The position numbers and the translations under genes were made by a program. A model generated the notes under the pieces. The model had not been told where the DNA came from. It saw nothing but the letters and a program-made list of their open reading frames with translations, and made no database searches. DNA of 64,000 bases. Source: Caballeronia sp. SBC1. Its GTDB lineage: Bacteria > Pseudomonadota > Gammaproteobacteria > Burkholderiales > Burkholderiaceae. The stretch covers positions 2,542,001-2,606,000 of the forward strand of contig NZ_CP049156.1 in the NCBI RefSeq assembly GCF_011493005.1. Direction: 5' to 3'. Of the stretch, positions 48,272-57,254 are shown piece after piece (positions within the stretch are counted from its first letter, which is position 1; each line of letters starts with the position of its first letter).

Positions 48272-48919
48272 ATGAGTCATCCGCGAGTCACCCCCGCCCC
48301 GCGGACTGGCTTCGAGCTTGACTCGAAGAGTGCGTCGGAGCGTACGTCAGTACAACCACAGCAAGTTTCAAAGAAGCGCAATGTGAAAGCCAAACCTGCA
48401 GTGCAAGCGAAATCCCTGCTCTTGATCCACCGGGAACCCTTCAGCAACGAAGACGACGACATCGAGGGCTCGCAGCATCCGGCCGAACCCTTGAGCGCCG
48501 ACGATCCGCTCGCTCCGTTGCCGTTCAATCCCTACAAGGGCAACCGCGGACTGACCCGCGCCTGGCACGCGATGAAAAACTCGCTGAACGGCTTTCGCGT
48601 GGCGATCCGCGAAGAAAGTGCGTTCCGCCAGGAGCTGACGCTCGCCGCCATCCTGGTGCCGTGCGGTATCCTCGTGCCGGTCTCGCCGGTTGAACGGGCA
48701 GCGCTGCTCGCGTCCGTGCTGCTGGTGCTGATGGTGGAATTGCTTAACTCGAGCGTGGAAGCGGCAATAGACCGGATTTCGCTGGAGCGGCACGAACTGT
48801 CCAAACGGGCGAAGGATTTCGGCAGCGCGGCGGTCATGGTCGCCCTGCTGGTGTGCGTGCTTACATGGGGCCTGATAGTCGGACCGCTGCTGTGGCAATG
48901 GGCCCTCATGCTGTTTTAA
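48272..48919 (+). CDS. dgkA: Diacylglycerol kinase with N-terminal extension
   Basis: 215 residues; the DgkA core is about residues 90-215, with NPYKGNRGLTRAWHAMKNSLNGFRVAIREESAFRQELTLA, three membrane helices, and the catalytic VELLNSSVEAAIDRISLERHELSKRAKDFGSAAV. It phosphorylates diacylglycerol to phosphatidic acid. The core alone has the normal size (about 125); the preceding 85 residues are basic then acidic and not conserved, so the true start may be downstream at an alternative codon. Next to plcP-like and GT4 genes it could recycle diacylglycerol. Confidence 0.9.
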   Translation: MSHPRVTPAPRTGFELDSKSASERTSVQPQQVSKKRNVKAKPAVQAKSLLLIHREPFSNEDDDIEGSQHPAEPLSADDPLAPLPFNPYKGNRGLTRAWHAMKNSLNGFRVAIREESAFRQELTLAAILVPCGILVPVSPVERAALLASVLLVLMVELLNSSVEAAIDRISLERHELSKRAKDFGSAAVMVALLVCVLTWGLIVGPLLWQWALMLF

Positions 48920-49128
48920 ACGCGCTCAATCACACATAAGCACACTTAAGCGCGTTGCGGCGGTTCGCCGACGCCCCCACGCGGACCCCGCCCTCTATCC
49001 AGCCGTTTATAATCGTCCGATATTCAAGATACCCACCGATTCCGGGTTCGTGACGCCGTTGCTCAGGCTGTCACGCAGGCCACCTCAGGCCGCCCTCACC
49101 CGGAGCCGGTCAACCAGGTCCGGACGAC

Positions 49129-49845
49129 ATGGAAGCCAAACCTCCCCGCCGCACCCGTGAACGGATTCTCGAACTATCGCTGAAGCTGTTCAACGATATT
49201 GGGGAACCGAACGTTACGACGACCACCATCGCCGAAGAGATGGAAATCAGTCCAGGTAACCTGTACTACCATTTCCGCAACAAAGACGACATCATCAACA
49301 GCATCTTCGCGCAATTCGAACAGCTGATCGAAAAACGGCTGCGCTTCCCCGAAGACCATCGTCCGACGATTGACGAGATGTGGTCGTACCTGCAGTACAT
49401 GGCGGATTTCCTGTGGCAGTACCGGTTTTTATATCGCGACCTGAACGACTTGCTCGCACGAAACCGCACGCTGGAAACGCATTTCAAACAGATCATCACC
49501 CACAAGGTCAACTTCGCGCAGCAACTGTGCGACGCACTGGTCGCCGATCACGAAATGGTCGCGACACCCGCGGAAATCAAGGTGATCGCGACCAACATGG
49601 GAGTGATCGCAACGTACTGGCTGTCGTACCAGTTCGTCATGAACCCGCGCAAATACAACGAGCAGGAAACCATCCGCGCGGAATTGCATCAAGCGAGCCT
49701 GCATATCATCTCGGTGATGGCGCCGTATCTTCGCGGGCGATCGCGGCAGATTTTCGACGACCTCGTGTCGGGGAAAATGCCGGAACGCGTCTTTGCCGAT
49801 TACCGCGCGCCGAAGGAAGACGGCGCCCCTAAGGAACCTATTTAA
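49129..49845 (+). CDS. TetR/AcrR family transcriptional regulator
   Basis: 238-residue regulator. The N-terminal helix-turn-helix is clear: RRTRERILELSLKLFNDIGEPNVTTTTIAEEMEISPGNLYYHFRNKDDIINSIF (residues 7-62). The C-terminal ligand domain is helical with no recognisable specificity (LWQYRFLYRDLNDLLARN). Its stop codon overlaps the ATG of the LOG gene (TAATG). The ligand and targets are unknown. Confidence 0.92.
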   Translation: MEAKPPRRTRERILELSLKLFNDIGEPNVTTTTIAEEMEISPGNLYYHFRNKDDIINSIFAQFEQLIEKRLRFPEDHRPTIDEMWSYLQYMADFLWQYRFLYRDLNDLLARNRTLETHFKQIITHKVNFAQQLCDALVADHEMVATPAEIKVIATNMGVIATYWLSYQFVMNPRKYNEQETIRAELHQASLHIISVMAPYLRGRSRQIFDDLVSGKMPERVFADYRAPKEDGAPKEPI

Positions 49846-50429
49846 TGAAAGCAGTCTGCGTATATTGCGGCTCCGCCAATGGAGCCAGACCGGTCTATGC
49901 CGAAGCGGCAAAAGCGTTCGGCCGGGCGTTGGTGGAAGCGGATCTCGCGCTGGTCTACGGCGGCGGGAGCGTCGGGCTGATGGGCATCATCGCCGATGAA
50001 GTCTTGGAGCTTGGTGGCCGCGCCATTGGGGTGATTCCCGAATTGCTGATGAACAAGGAAGTCGGCCATAAAGGTCTGACGGATCTGCATGTTGTGCCCG
50101 ACATGCATCAGCGCAAGAAGAAAATGGCCGATCTCTCCGATGCGTTTGTATCGATGCCCGGTGGCGTCGGCACGTTCGAAGAGCTGTTCGAGACCTACAC
50201 GTGGGCTCAGCTCAAGTATCACGAGAAGCCGGTCGCATTGCTGAATGTGGACGGGTATTACGATCCGCTGCTCGCCATGCTGCGCCATACCGTGGAAGAA
50301 GGATTCATGCGCGCCCCGTATCTCGACATGCTGCAAGTCAACGCCGATCCCGTGAAGCTGATCGAATCGCTCAAGGCGTATAAGCCGCCGCTGGTCGACC
50401 GCTGGCCCGAGAAACGCGACGCTGTTTGA
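49845..50429 (+). CDS. LOG family protein (TIGR00730)
   Basis: 194-residue Rossmann-fold protein. Both family motifs are present: the nucleotide loop VYGGGSVGLMG (about residue 40) and MPGGVGTFEELFE (about residue 104). LOG proteins hydrolyse nucleoside 5'-monophosphates at the N-glycosidic bond; in plants and some bacteria they release cytokinins, in others they act as general nucleotide phosphoribohydrolases. The ATG overlaps the stop of the TetR gene by one base. Substrate not determinable from sequence. Confidence 0.93.
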   Translation: MKAVCVYCGSANGARPVYAEAAKAFGRALVEADLALVYGGGSVGLMGIIADEVLELGGRAIGVIPELLMNKEVGHKGLTDLHVVPDMHQRKKKMADLSDAFVSMPGGVGTFEELFETYTWAQLKYHEKPVALLNVDGYYDPLLAMLRHTVEEGFMRAPYLDMLQVNADPVKLIESLKAYKPPLVDRWPEKRDAV

Positions 50430-50463
50430 TATCTGGTTTGATACTGAAGCGGAGAACCTGACG

Positions 50464-51210
50464 ATGTCGAAGGTAGTGTTGATCACGGGCGGCAGCCGCG
50501 GAATCGGCCGTGCCGCCGCGTTGCTATGCGCGGCGCGTGGCTGGTCGATCGGGGTGAACTACGCGACCAACCGCAACGCCGCCGATGAAACCGTTGCCCG
50601 TGTGGAAGCCGCCGGTGGCCGCGCGATCGCGATCCAGGGCGATGTCTGCGAAGAAGCCGACGTGATTGCCCTATTCGATGCAACGGTGCGCGCATTCGGC
50701 CCGATCGATGGTTTCGTGAACAATGCGGGCATTGTCGCACCCGGTTCCGCGCTCGCCGACATGGACGTCGCGCGCATGAAACGCGTGTTCGATACCAACG
50801 TGCTCGGCGCGTATCTCGGCGCGCGTGAAGCGGCTCGCCGCATGTCAACAAAACGCGGTGGACGCGGTGGATCGATCGTCAATGTGTCGTCGGCGGCCGC
50901 GCGGTTGGGGTCGCCGAACGAGTACGTGGATTACGCAGGTTCGAAAGGCGCTGTCGATACCTTGACGATCGGCCTCGCGAAAGAACTCGGCCCGGAAGGC
51001 GTGCGCGTGAATGCCGTGCGGCCCGGTTTGATCGATACCGAGATTCACGCGAGCGGTGGCAAGCCTGATCGCGCGGCGCAGTTGGGCGCGCTCGCGCCGC
51101 TGGGGCGGCCCGGCACGGCGGATGAAGTGGCGGAATCGATTGTGTGGCTGTTATCGGATGCGTCGGCGTATGTGACCGGCGCATTGCTCGACGTGGCGGG
51201 CGGCCGATAA
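50464..51210 (+). CDS. SDR family oxidoreductase
   Basis: 248-residue short-chain dehydrogenase/reductase. Cofactor loop ITGGSRGIGRAAAL (TGxxxGxG), DGFVNNAGIVAP (NNAG), and catalytic Ser, Tyr and Lys in VNVSSAAARLGSPNEYVDYAGSK, with NAVRPGLIDTEIH behind. The Asn-rich NYATNRNAADE after beta-2 suggests NADP preference. It follows the LOG gene by 34 bp. Substrate unknown. Confidence 0.93.
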   Translation: MSKVVLITGGSRGIGRAAALLCAARGWSIGVNYATNRNAADETVARVEAAGGRAIAIQGDVCEEADVIALFDATVRAFGPIDGFVNNAGIVAPGSALADMDVARMKRVFDTNVLGAYLGAREAARRMSTKRGGRGGSIVNVSSAAARLGSPNEYVDYAGSKGAVDTLTIGLAKELGPEGVRVNAVRPGLIDTEIHASGGKPDRAAQLGALAPLGRPGTADEVAESIVWLLSDASAYVTGALLDVAGGR

Positions 51211-51230
51211 AACGGTGAAACGCTGGAACG

Positions 51231-51821
51231 CTAGAAGCCGCCCTTCTTCTTGAGCCACGCGCGTTCTTCGGTCGTTGTCTCGCGACCGAGAATATCGTTA
51301 CGATGCGGAAAGCGGCCAAACCGCTCGATCACTTCAGCATGACGGAGCGCGTATTTCAGCCCGTCTTCAACGTCCTTGTCGCCGGTTTCATCGAAGAGCG
51401 CCTGGTGCAAACGCACGGCTTCGCGCTGGCTCGCCAGCGTCTCGTCGTGCTCGAACGGCATGGTCACGAACACGCGATGATGAATCGTCGGCAACGTGAG
51501 CTCGTCGCCCGTATCGACCAGCGTACGAGCCAGCTTTAGCGCTTCGGCGTCACCGGCGAATGCACGCGGCATGTTGCGAAAACAATTGCGAGTGAACTGG
51601 TCGAGCAACACGATCAACGCCAGCGCACCGAGCGGTGTAGCAGACCACGATGCAAGCCGACCTTCCAATGCATCATCGAGCAGAGCGCCGAAACGCTTGT
51701 GAAGCATGGCGTCGAACGCCGCGTCCTTCTTGAACCAGAGCTTGCGCGCGTGGCCGTACTCCGCCGAATCCGGCGCACCGAACCAAACATCGAGCACCGC
51801 TTGAGCGCGTGCGTCGAGCAT
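51231..51821 (-). CDS. DUF924 family protein
   Basis: 196-residue helical protein of unknown function. Family segments: VLDVWFGAPDSAEYGHARKLWFKKDAAFD (N-terminus), ALIVLLDQFTRNCFRNMPRAFAGD, and YALRHAEVIERFGRFPHRNDILGR. The fold is TPR-like in solved relatives. The ATG at 51821 overlaps the stop of the alanyl-tRNA editing gene by one base; a GTG three bases upstream is an alternative start. Confidence 0.92.
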   Translation of the reverse strand: MLDARAQAVLDVWFGAPDSAEYGHARKLWFKKDAAFDAMLHKRFGALLDDALEGRLASWSATPLGALALIVLLDQFTRNCFRNMPRAFAGDAEALKLARTLVDTGDELTLPTIHHRVFVTMPFEHDETLASQREAVRLHQALFDETGDKDVEDGLKYALRHAEVIERFGRFPHRNDILGRETTTEERAWLKKKGGF

Positions 51822-52552
51822 CACGCAAACTCGATCACGAGACGCCGCGTGCGTGCACTTTTCTTCTCCACCTTCGCTATGCGCAGCTCACCGATCTCAC
51901 CCGTATTGCGCACATGTGTACCGCCGCACGGTTGCAGATCGATACCCTCAATGCGCAGCAAACGCACACGCCCCATGCCAACGGGCGGCTTCACGCTCAT
52001 CGTGCGTACAAGTTCGGGACGCTCTTCCATTTCCTGATCGGTGATCCACTCGGTCGCCACCGGATGCGCGCCGCCAATCAGCTCACGCAAGCGCGTTTCC
52101 AGTTCCTCGCGTTCGATCGGTTCGACCGTCGCAAAGTCCATGCGCGCGTAGCCGCTTGTGATGCTGCAACCATCGACGGGATATGGCAGCGCCGCGCACA
52201 GCAGATGCGTGGCCGTATGCAGGCGCATGTGCCGGTAACGCCGATCCCAATCGATCTCGGCTGTCACCCGATCGCCCACTTTCAGCTTCGCGAGCAGCGC
52301 TTCCTGATCCGGTGCGGGCACGTGGACGGCGTCATCGGGCGTCGCGCCTTCGAACTTGGCCTTGCGGGTATCGGCTATTTCGATGCGGCTTCCGTCCGCC
52401 AGTGTCAGCGATCCGGCATCGCCAGCCTGACCGCCGCCCAGCGGATAAAACACGGTTTGATCGAGATGAATACCAAGCTCGTCGATAGCCGTCACCAACG
52501 CCTCGCAGCGCGTCAAATAGGCGTCTTCGCGGAACAACGCGCGTGTGCTCAT
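51821..52552 (-). CDS. Alanyl-tRNA editing protein (AlaX type)
   Basis: 243-residue free-standing editing enzyme that deacylates Ser- or Gly-tRNA(Ala). The zinc-binding editing motifs are visible as HTATHLL (about residue 111) and CGGTHV (about residue 209). The N-terminal beta-barrel domain contains VFYPLGGGQAGD, as in AlaX-II/AlaX-M proteins. It is coupled to the DUF924 gene. Full length for the family. Confidence 0.93.
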   Translation of the reverse strand: MSTRALFREDAYLTRCEALVTAIDELGIHLDQTVFYPLGGGQAGDAGSLTLADGSRIEIADTRKAKFEGATPDDAVHVPAPDQEALLAKLKVGDRVTAEIDWDRRYRHMRLHTATHLLCAALPYPVDGCSITSGYARMDFATVEPIEREELETRLRELIGGAHPVATEWITDQEMEERPELVRTMSVKPPVGMGRVRLLRIEGIDLQPCGGTHVRNTGEIGELRIAKVEKKSARTRRLVIEFA

Positions 52553-52621
52553 GGGGGAGTCTCCTGGTCTGTCGCCGGCTGAAAATGAACCCGTATTATG
52601 CCGATGCGCCGCTAAGCCTCA

Positions 52622-53032
52622 TTAGCCCGGGCGGTTGCGCATCCAGTCGGCGGTATCGAAGAAGGACGTGAGAAGGCGTTCGCGCAAGGGTGTGTCCAAT
52701 CCGATGTCTTCCATTGCCCACGCCATGCAGCGCAACCATTGATCCCGTTCCGGCGATGCAATCGCGAAGTTCATATGGCGAGCCCGCAAGCGCGGATGCC
52801 CGAAGCGGCTGATGTAATGGTCCGGCCCGCCCATCCAGCCGCACAGGAACCAGAAGAACTTATCGCGGGAATTCTCGAGCGTGGGAGGATGCAACGCGCG
52901 TAAAGCCGCGAAGTCCGGTTCAAGATCCATCAGGTCGTAGAACCGGTCGACGAGTGCACGCACCCGCTCCTCGCCGCCAACAAGTTCAAAGGCCGTGGGT
53001 TGCGGCGCTTGTTCAGTATTTGCTTCGGTCAT
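52622..53032 (-). CDS. Group II truncated hemoglobin
   Basis: 136-residue 2-on-2 globin. Landmarks are FELVGGEERVRALVDRFYDLM, FFWFLCGWMGGPDHYISRFGHP, the proximal-His region RARHMNFAI, and the group II tryptophan at G8 in RDQWLRCM. Such globins bind O2 and may handle NO or peroxide. It follows the alanyl-tRNA editing gene's start by 69 bp on the same strand. Confidence 0.93.
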   Translation of the reverse strand: MTEANTEQAPQPTAFELVGGEERVRALVDRFYDLMDLEPDFAALRALHPPTLENSRDKFFWFLCGWMGGPDHYISRFGHPRLRARHMNFAIASPERDQWLRCMAWAMEDIGLDTPLRERLLTSFFDTADWMRNRPG

Positions 53033-53128
53033 GCGTGTTCTTCAGGGTTATGGGGACATGGCGCAATGAGCGCTATGGGGTTCTTCTCGTGGGTAACCGG
53101 CGGCGCCCGTGCATTATCAGGGTATCGG

Positions 53129-55747
53129 TCAGGCATCCCGCAACGATTGCAGCGCGGGCCGCGACAACACGCGGCGCAGGCTTATCCAGCCACCCACACC
53201 CGAACACACGACACCCGCCGCGATGCCCGCGGGCACCAGCCACGGGTTGAAATCGATGTGAAATTCGAACACGTACGTCGCCAGCACCCAGCCGATTCCC
53301 TGCGCGCCGAGCGCCGCCATCAGCCCGCTCAACGCGCCCACTGCCACGAACTCCGCAGTTTGCACCGAGCGCACCTGCTTATGCGATGCCCCGAGCGCGC
53401 GCAGCAACGCGGACTCGTGCACACGCTCGTCGCGCGTGCCGGCCAGCGCCGCGTACAACACGAGCACGCCCGCCGCGAGCGTGAAGACAAACAGGAACTG
53501 CACAGCGCCAATCACCTGCTCCAGCACGCGCTGGATCTGCGCGAGAATCGGCGCGATATCGATAGCGGTCACGCTCGGATATTTGTTGATCAAGCCATCG
53601 ATCAAACTTTGCTGCCCCGGCGGCAAATGGAAACTCGTGATGAACGTGGCGGGCAGATCGCTGATGGACGGCGGCGGCATCAGCACGAAGAAGTTGACCT
53701 TGAACGAATTCCAGTCGACCTTGCGCAGACTCGTGACCGGTCCTTCCACCTGCATGCCGGCGACGTCGAAACGCAGTGTGTCGCCGAGCTTCACGTGGAT
53801 GATCTTCGCGAGCCCCTCTTCTATCGATACCTGCGCCTTCGCGTCCGTGCCGTACCAGTCGCCGCCGACCACGCGGTTATCGCTGGGTAATTCGGTGGTG
53901 TACGAGAGGTTGAACTCTCGGTCCACCAGGCGCTTTGCGTCGGCCTTCTTGTAGTTGTCGGGACTGACCGGCTTGCCGTTCACGGCGATCAGGCGACCGC
54001 GCACCATTGGCGACAACACCGCGTCACCCTGGCCATGTTGTGAGAGGTAATCGGTGACGCCGGCACGCTGGTCTGGCTGGACATCGATGAGAAATTCGTT
54101 CGGTGCGTCAGGCGGCGTCGATTGCCGCCAGCCCGCGATCAGGTCGCTGCGTGTCATTGCGATGAGGAGCAGGCACATCAGGCCAATGCCAAGCGCCGTG
54201 ATCTGCAGCGCGCTCGCGCCGCTGCGCCGTTCCAGCGACGCCAGAGCGTACCGCCAGCCCACTCCCGCCCCCACGCGTTCGCTGCGCACAAACCGAGCGG
54301 CTGCCCAGAGCGCCACGCGCGCAATGCCGCCAAACACGACCAGACCGCCCGCGAATCCGCCCGCCACGATCCCGCCCAGTTTCCATTCGCCCGCCGCGAG
54401 CACGAGCAGGCCGGCGAACAGCAGCACGCCCACGCCGTAAGCGATCCACGCTACCCGGCCGGCATCGCCTAGCTCCCGGCGAATCACGTGAACCGGCGGC
54501 ACGCGCGTAAGCGGCAACAACGGCGGCACGGCGAAACCGAGCAGCAGCACCAGTCCGGTCGCGATGCCCTGCAGCGCGGGCCAGACGCTGGGCGCTGGCA
54601 ATTCGACATCCACGAGCGTTCCGAGCCAGTCCAGCAGTACCAGATGCCCTCCGAAGCCGAGCACGACACCCACCGCGCTGCCAAGCAGCCCAACAGCCAA
54701 GAATTCGCCGATAAACAAAGCTCGCAGCGTCCCTTGGCTCACGCCGAGGCAGCGCATCGCGGCACAGCCGTCCAGATGCCGGCGCGCAAAGCGGTGCGAG
54801 GCCATCGCAATGGCAACCGCCGCGAGCAGCGCGGTGAGCAGCGAGACGAGCGTGAGGAAATGACTGGCGCGGTCGATGGTCTGACGCACTTGCGGCTGGC
54901 CGTCCTGCAACGATTCGAGCGCGACGCCGCGCAGCTTGCCATCGTCCACTTTTGCGTGGGCGAACGCGGCGAACTGCTCGACCTGCGCGTCCGGTCCCGC
55001 CACCAGCAGCCGATAGGTCACGCGGCTGCCAAAGGTGACGAGGCCGGTGGACGCGAGTTCATCGGCACGCATCATCAGGCGCGGCGAAAAGCTGACGAAC
55101 GAGAAACCGCGATCGAGTTCGCGTGTGATGACCGCCGCCACCTTGAACGCGCGGGTACCGACGCGAACGGTACCGCCGACGGGCACTTTCAGCGCATCGA
55201 GCAACGCGGGGTCGATCCAGACGGTACCAGGCGCGGGGATGGAGGTGGCGGGTCTGCCGGGTTGATCCACGGCGGTCGCAATGCGCACCGCTCCGCGCAG
55301 CGGATACCCGGGCGAAACAGCCTTCAACGCCGCCAGGCGAGCAACAGGCGGGGCGGATGCATTTCCCGAAACACCCGCGCTGATCATGCTGGGGAAGATC
55401 GCGGTGGTCGCGGTCTCGAGCTTGAGTTGAGCCGCTTGCGCGGCGAATGCGGGATCGACCGGATGATCGGCGCGTACGACGAAATCCGCAGCAATCATCT
55501 GCCGCGCATCCCGCTCCAGCCCCTGGCGCATCCGGTCACCGAGAAATCCGACGCTCGCGAGCGCGGCAACCGCCAGCACGAGCGCGAGGATGAGCATGGT
55601 CAACTCGCCCGCGCGCCAGTCGCGCGCAGTCATTCGCAGCGACTGGCGCGCGATCTGCGTGAAGCTCAGTCCTTGCCGCTTTGAATCCTGCTTGGAATCT
55701 TGCTCCGAATCCCGCTTCAACTTGCCGCCCAGGCTACTCGTACTCAA
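53129..55747 (-). CDS. ABC transporter permease (FtsX/MacB type)
   Basis: 872-residue permease with two FtsX modules: N-terminal helix at about 40-60 (GELTMLILALVLAVAALASVGFL), a periplasmic domain, three helices, a second half with the same order ending LATYVFEFHIDFNPWLVP and the last helices. YbbP-like proteins of this size work with a cognate ATPase (YbbA type). I use a TTG start at 55747: GGAG lies 8 bases upstream and TTGA overlaps the DUF4126 stop. No ATPase gene is in the window. Substrate, probably lipid-related, unknown. Confidence 0.85.
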   Translation of the reverse strand: MSTSSLGGKLKRDSEQDSKQDSKRQGLSFTQIARQSLRMTARDWRAGELTMLILALVLAVAALASVGFLGDRMRQGLERDARQMIAADFVVRADHPVDPAFAAQAAQLKLETATTAIFPSMISAGVSGNASAPPVARLAALKAVSPGYPLRGAVRIATAVDQPGRPATSIPAPGTVWIDPALLDALKVPVGGTVRVGTRAFKVAAVITRELDRGFSFVSFSPRLMMRADELASTGLVTFGSRVTYRLLVAGPDAQVEQFAAFAHAKVDDGKLRGVALESLQDGQPQVRQTIDRASHFLTLVSLLTALLAAVAIAMASHRFARRHLDGCAAMRCLGVSQGTLRALFIGEFLAVGLLGSAVGVVLGFGGHLVLLDWLGTLVDVELPAPSVWPALQGIATGLVLLLGFAVPPLLPLTRVPPVHVIRRELGDAGRVAWIAYGVGVLLFAGLLVLAAGEWKLGGIVAGGFAGGLVVFGGIARVALWAAARFVRSERVGAGVGWRYALASLERRSGASALQITALGIGLMCLLLIAMTRSDLIAGWRQSTPPDAPNEFLIDVQPDQRAGVTDYLSQHGQGDAVLSPMVRGRLIAVNGKPVSPDNYKKADAKRLVDREFNLSYTTELPSDNRVVGGDWYGTDAKAQVSIEEGLAKIIHVKLGDTLRFDVAGMQVEGPVTSLRKVDWNSFKVNFFVLMPPPSISDLPATFITSFHLPPGQQSLIDGLINKYPSVTAIDIAPILAQIQRVLEQVIGAVQFLFVFTLAAGVLVLYAALAGTRDERVHESALLRALGASHKQVRSVQTAEFVAVGALSGLMAALGAQGIGWVLATYVFEFHIDFNPWLVPAGIAAGVVCSGVGGWISLRRVLSRPALQSLRDA

Positions 55748-56385
55748 TCGTGCTTGCTCCTGAACCGGCCGACGCCCGGATTCACACGTGCACTGACGCT
55801 CGGCACCATATGCTTGGCCATCCGCCCAAAGCCGCCGCGCACGCCTCTTACGAGCCGTGGCAATGCCCAGCCGGCACACAACAGAAACGCGATGATCAGG
55901 ACGAGGCATAGCAGCGGCACGAACAACGCGAGCGTAATGCCCAGCAACGCGCCGAAATCCTCGGTCGCCGATGCCACCCAGTTCGACACCGGTTCCGGCG
56001 ATAAATTGATCAGCGCACGCGTGCCAGCTTTCGCCAGATGCGCGGCACCCGCGAGCGTGCCGCCCGCGAGTGCGGCCACGGTCAGCAGCGCCGGATCGGC
56101 ATGGCCGAACGCGCCGACGGCCAGCACCGCGCCGGCAGGAATGCGAATGAAGGTATGGATGGCGTCCCAGAGGGAATCGAAGGCGGGGATTTTATCGGCG
56201 AAAAACTCGACCACCGCGAGCGCTGCAGCGACGCCGATCACCCACGGAGAACCCAGCACCGCGAGGGTGTCAGGTAGATGAACCAGTCCCATGCGCTCGA
56301 ACAGCCCCGCGACGAAGACCGTCAGGTACAGTCGCAGCCCGCTGGCCCACGAAAGACCCGCTGCCAGCGAAAGTGCTTCAAGCAT
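55744..56385 (-). CDS. DUF4126 membrane protein
   Basis: 213-residue protein with about five hydrophobic segments; SLAAGLSWASGLRLYLTVFVAGLFERMG is the conserved N-terminal part and GGTLAGAAHLAKAGTRALINLSPEPVSNW a second conserved block. DUF4126 has no known function. AAGGAGACGGTC precedes the ATG. Its stop overlaps the TTG start of the permease gene (TTGA). A -10 like TATAAT (56610-56615, - strand) about 220 bases upstream may be its promoter. Confidence 0.85.
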   Translation of the reverse strand: MLEALSLAAGLSWASGLRLYLTVFVAGLFERMGLVHLPDTLAVLGSPWVIGVAAALAVVEFFADKIPAFDSLWDAIHTFIRIPAGAVLAVGAFGHADPALLTVAALAGGTLAGAAHLAKAGTRALINLSPEPVSNWVASATEDFGALLGITLALFVPLLCLVLIIAFLLCAGWALPRLVRGVRGGFGRMAKHMVPSVSARVNPGVGRFRSKHD

Positions 56386-56822
56386 GACCGTCTCCTTGCG
56401 CGCTGCTCGCCCCGCTCCCGAGCGCCGGGCAGACTCCGGCGCCCCTGGCTGCGAATGCCTGACCCGTCGCTCAAAACGCCCAACGGGCTGGGGATAAATG
56501 GATGCGGCCCGGTTTTGACCCGGCCCACCTTATTCTGGCGCTGTTCCGGATTCATGTGACCAAACTCAGGCCGCCGAACCCGGTGAATTTTTCAAGACAA
56601 CTGAAAGTCATTATAGCCACGCGTTGCCCGTTGATGCATCGCGCCATATATGGACGTGTTCAGCATCCAACGGTCCTGATTCCGCCCTTAATCGCGAAAC
56701 CACAACGCACACGCCCTCTGCACTCTTTAACGGTCATTTTTACGATCCCTTTAATGGGCCGAGTTATGAGCTGAGAACGGGGCCGCGACAAAAGGCCGCT
56801 CCAGTGCGCTAAGCCGGCATTT
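56386..56822 (-). other. Intergenic region upstream of DUF4126
   Basis: 437 bp between sugE and DUF4126, both on the - strand. It contains a TATAAT at 56615-56610 on the - strand with a poor -35 (TGCATC, 17 bp upstream). I found no gene, no clear sugE terminator and no repeat worth naming. Confidence 0.4.
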
Positions 56823-57143
56823 TTAATGCCCCGACGATAGTTTCAATCCGATCAACCCAACCACAATCAATCCAGCACTAGCGACTCGCGCGACCGTCAG
56901 CGCTTCGCCCAGCATGACGATTCCGAACACGAACGCTCCCACCGCGCCGATACCCGTCCACACGGCGTATGCCGTACCCAGCGGCAACTGGCGCATCGCC
57001 ATTGCGAGCAGCACGAAGCTGCCGACTGCTGTAACCAGCGTGAACACCGACGGCCAGAGCCGTGTGAAACCTTCGGAGGTTTTGAGACCCGCGGCCCACG
57101 CCACTTCAAGCAGGCCGGCGATCAACAATAAAAACCAAGACAT
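56823..57143 (-). CDS. sugE: SMR-family guanidinium exporter (SugE/Gdx)
   Basis: 106-residue small multidrug resistance protein with four helices. [21 protein letters not shown] contains the essential Glu in helix 1; [22 protein letters not shown] is the second signature. SugE-type proteins export guanidinium in exchange for protons as antiparallel dimers. The ATG at 57143 fits the family; the guanidine-II riboswitch in front of it supports guanidinium over quaternary ammonium compounds as the physiological substrate. Confidence 0.94.
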   Translation of the reverse strand: MSWFLLLIAGLLEVAWAAGLKTSEGFTRLWPSVFTLVTAVGSFVLLAMAMRQLPLGTAYAVWTGIGAVGAFVFGIVMLGEALTVARVASAGLIVVGLIGLKLSSGH

Positions 57144-57159
57144 GGAAACTCCCGTCGAA

Positions 57160-57233
57160 AAAACGGGGCCGTCCCCGATGTGACTGAGGCGCGCAAGGTC
57201 GTCCATGCGGCACGTAATAGAAGTGTAATTATA
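57160..57233 (-). promoter_or_regulatory. Guanidine-II (mini-ykkC) riboswitch and promoter -10 of sugE
   Basis: On the - strand the leader has two stem-loops with ACGR tetraloops: GCATGG-ACGA-CCTTGC (57208-57193) and CGGGG-ACGG-CCCCG (57177-57164), then TTTTTT and the ribosome site of sugE. Paired hairpins with ACGR loops are the diagnostic guanidine-II architecture, in which two guanidinium ions dock the loops and free the ribosome site. A TATAAT at 57233-57228 would start transcription near 57221, just before the first hairpin; its -35 is weak. Confidence 0.88.
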
Positions 57234-57254
57234 TCGATAGTACGAATGGGGCAC

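Noticed and set aside
48250..48285. Repeated ATGAGTC/GACTCAT as a possible operator
   Set aside because: Only a few short overlapping copies around a start codon; could be chance or slippage, and no regulator is implied.
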